The notes under the pieces were generated by a model that did not search any database, was not told where the DNA came from, and saw only the letters and a list, made by a program, of their open reading frames with translations. From SZUA-217 sp034658975 (GTDB lineage: Bacteria; Actinomycetota; Acidimicrobiia; Spongiisociales; ZC4RG35), in assembly GCA_034658975.1 (NCBI GenBank), contig JAYEGJ010000110.1, positions 1-7,954 of the forward strand: a stretch of 7,954 nt of DNA, read 5' to 3'. Positions within the stretch are counted from its first letter, which is position 1, and each line of letters begins with the position of its first letter. The position numbers and the translations under genes are program-made. Shown piece after piece: positions 1 to 4,943 of the stretch.

Positions 1-437
1 GCAACCGGGATGGGTCCGGGCGGCATGGGCACGTGACAGCGGCGCCTCTTCAGATCCTCGGCGATCTTGCCCGTCGGTACTCCTGGCAGAGATTGGGGGA
101 GAGGCTCGAGATCGACGTCGAGGACCTGATGGATTCTGTCGATTGCCGACAGCCTGGACACGATCCCGATGACCTCGATGGTTTGCGGTTCACCGCCCGA
201 ATCGGCTGCGGCTCTGACGTGTTCCTCGGTGACTGTGGACGGGCTGGCGTAGAGATGATTGGCCAGACCGTGAAGCTCATTGTCTCCCATCGATCCGTGT
301 CGGGCTGCGGTCGCCACCGCCAGTCGTTCCTTTCCGTTCAGTGATGGCCCCGGGGCCGCCAACTGCCGGATGAACTTCTGCTCGATGTCGATGACGTCCT
401 GGCGTACCGGAACCGCGGCATTTGTGAGTTGCGACAT
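1..437 (-). CDS. AhpD-like helical protein, C-terminus outside window
   Basis: This is a partial gene: it opens with ATG at 437 and stays open for 145 codons to the window edge, so the C-terminus is missing. The protein is soluble and mostly helical, without a signal peptide. Residues 30-46 (PGPSLNGKERLAVATAA) and the helix around 86-100 (TIEVIGIVSRLSAID) resemble the layout of the alkylhydroperoxidase AhpD/carboxymuconolactone decarboxylase fold. The CxxC redox pair of true AhpD is absent in the visible part, and the only cysteine is residue 134. A peroxidase function is therefore not supported. It starts 8 bases after the stop of the upstream Rossmann-like gene, with only a weak AAGAG as ribosome site, so it is most likely the third gene of that operon. 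The reading frame is well supported by its position in the operon; the family assignment is inferred from pattern only. Confidence 0.7.
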   Translation of the reverse strand, partial: MSQLTNAAVPVRQDVIDIEQKFIRQLAAPGPSLNGKERLAVATAARHGSMGDNELHGLANHLYASPSTVTEEHVRAAADSGGEPQTIEVIGIVSRLSAIDRIHQVLDVDLEPLPQSLPGVPTGKIAEDLKRRRCHVPMPPGPIPV

Positions 438-445
438 GCGGGCTC

Positions 446-1081
446 TTAAAGGTCCTCTGCCATGACCAGGCCCATCGCCATGGCCGACTCGAGGTAGCGG
501 AGGGCGGCTTCCCAGACAGGCTTCGGTGTTCCGTCGGCGATGTCGACTCCGGCTGCGAGAGCTACCCCTGAGAGGAAATCACCGTCGTCGATGATGGTCA
601 CCCGACGTGAAGCGCCAACAGCGAGACAAGCGGCGAACTCATTGGGAGACCGGGCGATGGCCAACTGTTGTCCACCGTATTCGGTGTCGGTGACCTGAAG
701 GCGACCAAGCGGATCGGGGAATCGAGCCTGATGGTCGCCTCCGTTGCCGAGGGTCGGATGAGCCGTGGCAACGAGCCTGGGATCCGACTCCCGTGATGCC
801 AGTGCGAGCGTCAGGCCCCTCGCGTTGGCGCCCCACACGGCTACGCCCGGTGGTGGGGAGTCTCCGTCCCAGATCAGCGGAACGTCTTGGGTCACAGCCG
901 TTTTCGGGGCCGAATCACCCGATCCGATGAGGAAGTCGCACGCCTCTGCGTTCTCAACGACCTCGAAATTCCTGCTTCGCGCCGGCCCGATTACGACGAC
1001 CTCATCAACGGTGGGGTGTGCCGCCAGTGAATGGGCCGCTCGCACCGATGTGTCCCCTGTTACGAGGACTCCAATCCTCAC
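446..1081 (-). CDS. Conserved hypothetical protein with Rossmann-like N-terminus
   Basis: The product has 211 residues and begins at a GTG. Its N-terminus (MRIGVLVTGDTSVRAAHSLA) followed by a beta strand near residues 26-31 (DEVVVIG) has the beta-alpha-beta pattern of an NAD(P)-type Rossmann fold. The glycine signature is degenerate (GVLVTGD), so cofactor binding is uncertain. The C-terminal half holds a phrase (VTDTEYGGQQLAIARS, about 130-145) and a helix ending AMAMGLVMAEDL. I cannot assign a reaction. The GTG start lies inside the stop of the 39-residue gene upstream (GTGA overlap), which implies translational coupling, and the AhpD-like gene follows after 8 bases. No signal peptide or membrane segment is visible. 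It could be a dehydrogenase-like scaffold without activity. The gene call is firm; the function is not. Confidence 0.75.
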   Translation of the reverse strand: MRIGVLVTGDTSVRAAHSLAAHPTVDEVVVIGPARSRNFEVVENAEACDFLIGSGDSAPKTAVTQDVPLIWDGDSPPPGVAVWGANARGLTLALASRESDPRLVATAHPTLGNGGDHQARFPDPLGRLQVTDTEYGGQQLAIARSPNEFAACLAVGASRRVTIIDDGDFLSGVALAAGVDIADGTPKPVWEAALRYLESAMAMGLVMAEDL

Positions 1082-1197
1082 GAAGGGTCGACTGGCTTCC
1101 AGGTCTCCTCTGGAAGGGCATCTTCTGTGTTGCGTAGTGCCGCGAACACGGCGACGGCCACGGCGGCGAGGAACAGGACAGGGGAAAGGCGCTTCAC
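1078..1197 (-). CDS. Small single-helix membrane protein, 39 residues
   Basis: This short gene runs from a GTG at 1197 to a TGA at 1080-1078. The protein begins MKRLSPVLFL, continues as one hydrophobic helix (about residues 5-21, rich in Ala and Val), and ends in a short acidic tail with a tryptophan (ETWKPVDPS). Positive residues before the helix suggest an inside N-terminus. Its stop overlaps the GTG of the next gene by 4 bases (GTGA), the strongest sign that it is translated. The opposite strand here is only the last 35-base gap and start of the divergent VOC gene. In size and shape it recalls the actinobacterial DLW-39 small proteins, which also have one helix and a Trp-containing tail, but the sequence match is weak and I do not claim membership. 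No function is known to me. A ribosome site is not obvious. Confidence 0.6.
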   Translation of the reverse strand: MKRLSPVLFLAAVAVAVFAALRNTEDALPEETWKPVDPS

Positions 1198-1232
1198 AGA
1201 CTTGACTCTACTTGGATCTTCGTTCTGGCAAC
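1198..1232. promoter_or_regulatory. Very short divergent promoter region
   Basis: Only 35 bases separate the GTG of the minus-strand operon (1197) from the ATG of the plus-strand VOC gene (1233). On the minus strand TAGAGT (1210-1205) sits 7 bases before the GTG, with TTGCCA (1231-1226) 15 bases further up. That spacing would make a leaderless transcript. On the plus strand TTGACT (1202-1207) could act as a -35 box, but no good -10 follows. Neither gene has a clear Shine-Dalgarno sequence, which fits leaderless starts. The assignment rests on motif resemblance only. Confidence 0.25.
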
Positions 1233-1856
1233 ATGCCGGGCGTGGATCTCGCAATCGACCATCTCGTTCTCTGTGCGGCTTCTCTGGATGACGCTGCTGC
1301 CGCGGTCGGCGACCGGCTTGGAGCGCTCTCGGTACCAGGTGGTCTTCACACCGGGCTTGGGACCGAGAATCGCATCGTTCCCTTGGGGCCCAACTACCTC
1401 GAGATCCTCGCCATCGCCGATGCCGTAGAGGCTTCGACGAACCCTTTCGGACGATGGGCCGGCGAGAGGACCGAGGGCGAGTTGGCGGTCGATGCGGTGT
1501 GTCTCCGGACGTCCAATCTGGACTCGGTGTGTAGTCGGCTGGGGTTGGACCCGACTCCGATGAGTCGGATACGGCCTGATGGGGTCGAGTTGTCATGGAG
1601 AGTCGCCGGAATCGAGGAGGCTTTGAACAACGGCCTTCCGTTCTTCATCGAGTGGGGCGTACCTGAGGAGTTGATGCCTGGGGCGACCTACATTCCCGGC
1701 CCTTCGGGCGAGACTCGCCTCCAATCGGTGACCATCGCCGGAGAAAAGCGGCAGCTCGTCGAATGGGTTGGGGAAACAGACCGTCTCGATTTGAGAGAAG
1801 GTTCACCGTCGTGTTCGGCGACGTTCTCCACACCGAGAGGTGAGGTGAGCATCTGA
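1233..1856 (+). CDS. Glyoxalase-like (VOC superfamily) protein
   Basis: The product has 207 residues from the ATG at 1233; an in-frame TTG at 1212 would add 7 residues of no family character. The protein opens with the classic first strand of the vicinal oxygen chelate fold, IDHLVLCAASLDDA (8-21, His10 as a possible metal ligand), followed by GGLHTGLGTEN (36-46), LGPNYLEI (51-58) and the phrase PFFIEWG (136-142). This order matches the Glyoxalase_3 (PF13468) group of single proteins about 200 residues long. VOC enzymes bind a divalent metal and catalyse isomerase, dioxygenase or lyase reactions, but the substrate here is unknown. The arsenate reductase gene begins 5 bases after its stop, so the two are probably cotranscribed. 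The last 20 or so residues are rich in Ser and Thr and look disordered. Confidence 0.85.
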   Translation: MPGVDLAIDHLVLCAASLDDAAAAVGDRLGALSVPGGLHTGLGTENRIVPLGPNYLEILAIADAVEASTNPFGRWAGERTEGELAVDAVCLRTSNLDSVCSRLGLDPTPMSRIRPDGVELSWRVAGIEEALNNGLPFFIEWGVPEELMPGATYIPGPSGETRLQSVTIAGEKRQLVEWVGETDRLDLREGSPSCSATFSTPRGEVSI

Positions 1857-1861
1857 CTCCC

Positions 1862-2251
1862 ATGCCCACAGTTCTCTTTCTTTGCGTCCACAACGCCGGC
1901 CGTTCTCAGATGGCGGCCGGTTTCATGAGGGCCCTCGCCGCTCGAACCGTCGAGGTCTATTCAGGGGGGTCGGAGCCTGCCGACTCGATCAATCAGGTGG
2001 CGGTCGCAGCGATGGCCGAGCGGGGGATCGACATCTCAGCCGAGCAGCCGGAGAGATGGACCGACGACGGCGTCCGCGCCGCCGACGTAGTTGTCACCAT
2101 GGGATGCGGCGACGAATGCCCCTATTTCCCCGGCAAGCGCTATCTCGACTGGGAGTTGGCCGATCCCGCCGGTCTCTCCATCGAGGAGGTCCGGCCGATC
2201 CGCGACGAGATCGAAGCCAGGGTCATGGATCTGATCGAAACACTGGGCTAG
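1862..2251 (+). CDS. arsC: Arsenate reductase, LMW phosphatase family
   Basis: This 129-residue cytosolic enzyme belongs to the low-molecular-weight phosphatase fold used by thioredoxin- or mycothiol-linked arsenate reductases. The phosphate loop is CVHNAGRS at 8-15 (nucleophile Cys8, Arg14, Ser15). VVTMGCGDECPYFPGK (77-92) carries Cys82 and Cys86, and DWELADP (96-102) supplies the general acid Asp101. VHNAGRSQMA and MGCGDECP are characteristic of ArsC and not of tyrosine phosphatases. The family reduces arsenate to arsenite. Actinobacterial members often use mycothiol and mycoredoxin instead of a thioredoxin cascade; which applies here cannot be read from the sequence. A purine-rich GAGGTGAG (1842-1849) lies 12 bases before the ATG, rather far for a ribosome site. 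No arsenite pump or ArsR is next to it. The stop TAG (2249-2251) overlaps the stop of the convergent Dabb gene. Confidence 0.92.
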   Translation: MPTVLFLCVHNAGRSQMAAGFMRALAARTVEVYSGGSEPADSINQVAVAAMAERGIDISAEQPERWTDDGVRAADVVVTMGCGDECPYFPGKRYLDWELADPAGLSIEEVRPIRDEIEARVMDLIETLG

Positions 2252-2538
2252 CCGGCTATCTGCACCCGGGCGACGGCGCTCACGACGGGCTTGATCAGGT
2301 TCTCGAGGAGTTCGACGTGGTCCGGGTGGTCCCGGTAGGTCGGATAGTCCGCAGGGTCGGCGATGGTGGCTACTACCCCGTAGTCCCAAGTCCCTTCGAT
2401 CTGGCCGAGGTCACGGCCGAACTGGTAGGCCTCCAGAACATCGATCTTCGATCGGAGCCCTTCCAGTCCAGACGTGATCGCATCGATCTGGATGTCGGTT
2501 ACGTCCTCGTTGAATTTGAAGAGGGCAATATGATTCAT
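2248..2538 (-). CDS. Dabb-domain (stress-responsive A/B barrel) protein
   Basis: The product has 96 residues, the usual length of a single Dabb domain (PF07876), a dimeric ferredoxin-like alpha-beta barrel. It begins MNHIALFKFNEDVTD (first strand with the conserved His3 and Phe pattern), has a central strand WDYGVVATIADPADY, and carries the hallmark YRDHPDHVEL helix (68-77). Family members range from plant stress proteins to small enzymes such as polyketide cyclases. No specific role can be inferred here. An AGGGGAG ribosome site lies at 2555-2549, 10 bases before the ATG. The gene is convergent with arsC and divergent from the copper operon, so it is probably a single-gene transcript. Its TAG shares the CTAG at 2248-2251 with the arsC stop, leaving no room for a terminator between them. 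Confidence 0.88.
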   Translation of the reverse strand: MNHIALFKFNEDVTDIQIDAITSGLEGLRSKIDVLEAYQFGRDLGQIEGTWDYGVVATIADPADYPTYRDHPDHVELLENLIKPVVSAVARVQIAG

Positions 2539-2641
2539 CGCTGGGATTCTCCCCTGTCGAATAACGGTCCGAACCTACCTATCGCAATCCCGACAATCTC
2601 GTTTTCGACTAGCACCCCGAGATGGCCACTATGTCAAGGCA
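2539..2641. promoter_or_regulatory. Divergent intergenic region, Dabb gene and copper operon
   Basis: This 103-base region must hold promoters for the Dabb gene (minus) and the copper operon (plus). The only clear signal is the minus-strand ribosome site at 2549-2555. On the plus strand a weak TATGTC (2630-2635) stands 6 bases before the GTG at 2642, which would fit a leaderless transcript. No convincing -35 box or copper-regulator palindrome was seen. Confidence 0.3.
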
Positions 2642-3256
2642 GTGAGCAAGGTCGTCTCCATTCTCTTGGTGGTAGGGCTGTTCCTTTCCGCTTGTGGGAG
2701 CGACATCAACACGGGTGAGTTCCTCGGAGTGACCGTTGAGCCACCACAGGAGAAGGCAACCTTCGTTCTAACCGACACCGAGGGCAACGCATACGACTTC
2801 GCCAGCGAGACCGACGGTCGGCTGACGCTCCTCTACTTCGGATATCTCAACTGTCCCGATATCTGCCCCGTTCACCTGGCGCAGATCGCCGAGGTGTTCG
2901 ACCAGAACCCTGCCCTGGGCAGGGAGTCGACGGTCGTGTTCGTTTCCGTTGATCCAGACCGTGACAGCCCCGAGAAGATCCGGGAGTTTCTCGACAACTT
3001 CGACACGAGATTCGTCGGCCTGGTGGGAACGCAGGAAGAAGTTGAAGCCGCCCAGGACGCGTTCAACATTCCCCATGCGCAGAAGGTTGGTGATGGTGAC
3101 AACTACACGGTCAACCACGCCGGATGGGTGACCGCCTTTGCTCCGGACAACCTCAGCTATTCGATTTACCCGTTTGGAACACGCCAGAGCCAATGGTCGA
3201 ACGACCTCCAACTTCTGGCCGGGATACAACCAGTGGCCAGCCCCGCGAACGATTGA
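2642..3256 (+). CDS. SCO1/SenC copper-binding lipoprotein
   Basis: The product has 204 residues from a GTG. The signal peptide ends in the lipobox LSAC (Cys18), so the mature protein is anchored on the outer face of the membrane. A thioredoxin-like domain follows. FGYLNCPDICPVH (66-78) carries the CxxxC copper pair Cys71/Cys75, SVDPDRDSPEK (102-112) is the typical second motif, and His159 in VNHAG is the third copper ligand. SCO proteins deliver copper to, or reduce, the CuA site of cytochrome c oxidase subunit II. Its position upstream of a PCu(A)C chaperone, a cytochrome c and CtaG fits oxidase assembly. The start is supported by the length of the signal peptide; an ATG at 2631 runs into a stop after four codons. 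The ribosome site is poor (AAGG only 2 bases from the GTG). Confidence 0.93.
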   Translation: MSKVVSILLVVGLFLSACGSDINTGEFLGVTVEPPQEKATFVLTDTEGNAYDFASETDGRLTLLYFGYLNCPDICPVHLAQIAEVFDQNPALGRESTVVFVSVDPDRDSPEKIREFLDNFDTRFVGLVGTQEEVEAAQDAFNIPHAQKVGDGDNYTVNHAGWVTAFAPDNLSYSIYPFGTRQSQWSNDLQLLAGIQPVASPAND

Positions 3257-3292
3257 GACCACCCTCACACCAATCGTGAGACGAACCACTGA

Positions 3293-3297
3293 GGAGG
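3293..3297 (+). promoter_or_regulatory. Ribosome site for PCu(A)C gene
   Basis: GGAGG lies 9 bases before the ATG at 3307 and fixes that start. An out-of-frame ATG at 3302 gives only ATG GAA TGA and overlaps the real start. The 50-base gap after the SCO stop also has a weak CTCAC/GTGAG inverted repeat (3264-3268, 3276-3280), too short to call a terminator. Confidence 0.6.
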
Positions 3298-3306
3298 GTT
3301 GATGGA

Positions 3307-3741
3307 ATGAGGAAGAAAGTCGCGCTCGTCGCTTTGTTTGGCATGCTTCTGGCCGCGTGCGGAGGTGGCGCCGACGCCCCGGTGATAAGCGACGCTCGGA
3401 TCGGTCAGCCGACCGGGCCCAATGGGGCGCTGTACTTCACCGCCGACGGTTATGGGACCGACGATCGTCTGATCGGAGCCGACTCCGACATTGCACCCAT
3501 GGTCCAAGTTCATGAGACGATCATGAACGACGACGGCACGATGGGCATGAACCATGTCGAGGGCTTGGATCTCCCTGCCGACGGCCAACTGGTCCTCGAG
3601 CCGGGTGGGTACCACGTGATGTTCATGACCGTCGATCGTCTCGACGTCGGTGATGTGGTCGAAGTCGTTCTCCAGTGGGAGATGGCCGGCGACATGACCC
3701 TCCAGGTCGAGGTGGTCGCTCCGGGCGATACCGGCGGTTGA
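3307..3741 (+). CDS. PCu(A)C copper chaperone lipoprotein
   Basis: The product has 144 residues with a lipoprotein signal ending LAAC (Cys18). The mature part is a small beta-barrel copper chaperone of the PCu(A)C/DUF461 family. Its copper ligands match the family spacing H(M)X10MX21HXM: His69, Met81, His103 and Met105, with exactly 21 residues between Met81 and His103. The residue after His69 is Glu, which is common. Surrounding phrases VQVHETIM and LEPGGYHVMFM are typical. The family binds extracytoplasmic Cu(I) and passes it to the CuA site of cytochrome oxidase, often with SCO1, whose gene is 50 bases upstream. The TGA (3739-3741) overlaps the TTG start of the cytochrome c gene, so the two are translationally coupled. 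Confidence 0.93.
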   Translation: MRKKVALVALFGMLLAACGGGADAPVISDARIGQPTGPNGALYFTADGYGTDDRLIGADSDIAPMVQVHETIMNDDGTMGMNHVEGLDLPADGQLVLEPGGYHVMFMTVDRLDVGDVVEVVLQWEMAGDMTLQVEVVAPGDTGG

Positions 3742-4079
3742 GACGACTCCTTCCTCCTGTTCTTGTCGCGAGCCTGTTGCTGGCCGCCTGCTCCGTTGAC
3801 CTTGCTGTCGAGGGGGCGGCCCTTGCCAAGGATATTGGCTGTCTGAGCTGTCACACAGAGGTCAGCAACGATCTCGCCCCGACTCTCAACGGCCTTTGGG
3901 AGAGCCAGGTGCCGCTGGCGGATGGGACCACGGTTGTCGCCGACGCCGAGTATGTGCGTCGGGCGATCGTCAATCCCCCGTCCGACGTCGTGGCCGGGTG
4001 GGATGCCACAATGCCCGCCTTCTACTTGGACCAGGAGGAAGTGGATCAATTGGTTGAGTATGTGAGGAGCCTCGGATGA
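3738..4079 (+). CDS. Monohaem cytochrome c lipoprotein, CoxB-tail type
   Basis: The product has 113 residues from a TTG at 3738. This start is chosen because it gives a compact signal peptide (MRRLLPPVLVASLLLAAC, lipobox LAAC, Cys18) and overlaps the preceding stop as TTGA. A longer in-frame ATG at 3675 only adds an Arg-rich, out-of-frame copy of the upstream gene. One haem site is present, CLSCH (35-39), with Met92 in TMPAFY as the likely sixth ligand. The phrases GCLSCHT, ADGTTVVADAEYVRRAI and the ending EEVDQLVEYVRSLG closely resemble the cytochrome c domain at the C-terminus of caa3-type oxidase subunit II, here as a free membrane-anchored protein. It probably carries electrons to the oxidase, or stands in for a missing subunit domain. 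It ends in an ATGA overlap with CtaG. A TTG start without a strong ribosome site implies coupled, possibly lower, translation. Confidence 0.88.
   Translation: MRRLLPPVLVASLLLAACSVDLAVEGAALAKDIGCLSCHTEVSNDLAPTLNGLWESQVPLADGTTVVADAEYVRRAIVNPPSDVVAGWDATMPAFYLDQEEVDQLVEYVRSLG
4064..4069 (+). promoter_or_regulatory. Ribosome site for ctaG
   Basis: GAGGAG lies inside the end of the cytochrome c gene, 6 bases before the ATG at 4076. It supports this ATG as the start and initiation at the ATGA overlap. Confidence 0.6.
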
Positions 4080-4879
4080 TCTCCTGGTGGTGCACGACGC
4101 TGGAGGAGCCCTGGTCGTGGACCTGGATCCCCTATCCCGGTGTCTGGATAGCCTCGATCCTCCCGATGCTCTTCTTTGGGCGATCGGTCAGGAACCACAG
4201 CGGTGAGACGGCGACCCGTCAGAAGGTCCTGTTCGTTCTCGGGTGGGTGGTGTTCTGGATCGCTTCCGACTGGCCGCTGGGCACGCTCGGCGCCGGCTAC
4301 CTGGCGTCGGCCCACGTCACTCAGTTCCTTCTCTACACGTTGGGGGCGGCGCCTCTGATTCTCCTGGGCACACCGGAGTGGATGGCGCGCAGATTCCTGA
4401 GCAAGGCGCGGCTCTACCGGGCAACCGTCTGGCTCGGACGCTCGCTGGTCGCCAGCGCGGTGATCTACAACGTGATCCTTCTCTCGACACACGCCCCGGG
4501 GACTGTCGAGACCCTGAGAGCCAGTCAGTTCGGATCGTTCGCCATGGATGTCGTTTGGCTGATCTCCGGATTCATCCTCTGGCTGCCGGTCCTGTCCCCG
4601 CTGTCCGAGGGTCGCGCCAAGACCGCCTGGGCGAAGATGATCTACCTGTTTGTCACGACCAGCGTGATCGCCGTCATCCCGGCCAGCTACCTGACATTCA
4701 CGACAACGCCCATCTACGCGGTATACGAGTTGGCGCCCCGTATCGGTTCGATGACCGCGGCGGCCGACCAGCAGATCGCCGGAATCATCATGAAGCTGGT
4801 GACGATGCCGGTGATTTGGGGCACCATCGCCGTCATCTGGTTCAGGTGGGCCAATGTGGAGGCCCGGACGGTGGGCTAA
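4076..4879 (+). CDS. ctaG: CtaG-type cytochrome c oxidase assembly membrane protein
   Basis: The product has 267 residues with about seven hydrophobic segments (roughly 22-34, 50-68, 76-98, 120-137, 155-174, 186-208 and 236-256), matching the Caa3_CtaG family (PF09678). Family landmarks are present: SAHVTQFLLYTLGAAPLILLG with His80, STHAP with His139, and the late-loop motif DQQIAG (231-236). It is the Bacillus-type CtaG, unrelated to the Cox11 proteins that share the symbol, and is needed to form active caa3 oxidase, presumably by handling copper. The start overlaps the cytochrome c stop by 4 bases (ATGA). It is the last gene of the copper operon and is followed by a large hairpin. The oxidase subunits themselves are not in the window. 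The N-terminus is short and rich in Trp (MISWWCTTLEEPWSWTW), without a signal peptide. Confidence 0.92.
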   Translation: MISWWCTTLEEPWSWTWIPYPGVWIASILPMLFFGRSVRNHSGETATRQKVLFVLGWVVFWIASDWPLGTLGAGYLASAHVTQFLLYTLGAAPLILLGTPEWMARRFLSKARLYRATVWLGRSLVASAVIYNVILLSTHAPGTVETLRASQFGSFAMDVVWLISGFILWLPVLSPLSEGRAKTAWAKMIYLFVTTSVIAVIPASYLTFTTTPIYAVYELAPRIGSMTAAADQQIAGIIMKLVTMPVIWGTIAVIWFRWANVEARTVG

Positions 4880-4881
4880 GA

Positions 4882-4939
4882 ATAGATCTGTCGGGCCGCC
4901 AACCACTCCGGGTAGGAGTGGCCCAGCAGATAGGTCTAT
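4882..4939. terminator. Long imperfect hairpin between convergent genes
   Basis: The core is a perfect 7-bp stem, CCACTCC (4903-4909) and GGAGTGG (4915-4921), with a GGGTA loop. It is extended by GGG/CCC (4893-4895, 4922-4924), TCTG/CAGA (4887-4890, 4927-4930) and ATAGA/TCTAT (4882-4886, 4935-4939), with bulges between. It starts 3 bases after the ctaG stop and ends 5 bases before the lyase stop, the expected place for a terminator serving both strands. There is no T-run, so classic intrinsic termination is not certain. Confidence 0.55.
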
Positions 4940-4943
4940 CCGG

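Noticed and set aside
33..344. Plus-strand reading frame at the window start
   Set aside because: The opposite frame is open over the whole 437 bases, follows the operon with an 8-base gap and has family-like helices, so the minus-strand gene is preferred.
1233..1856. VOC protein as an ArsI-type C-As lyase, suggested by the neighbouring arsC
   Set aside because: The paired cysteines of ArsI are not present and the sequence order fits the Glyoxalase_3 group.
1882..2718. 278-residue open reading frame on the plus strand
   Set aside because: It is an Arg-rich out-of-frame copy of arsC, then the reverse of the Dabb gene, then the start of the SCO gene. No domain is visible.
3302..3310. Two-codon upstream reading frame ATG GAA TGA overlapping the PCu(A)C start
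   Set aside because: It is too short to judge and likely chance; the ribosome site spacing favours the ATG at 3307.
3510..4049. 179-residue open reading frame on the minus strand
   Set aside because: It is opposite PCu(A)C and cytochrome c, both of which have complete ligand sets and lipoboxes.
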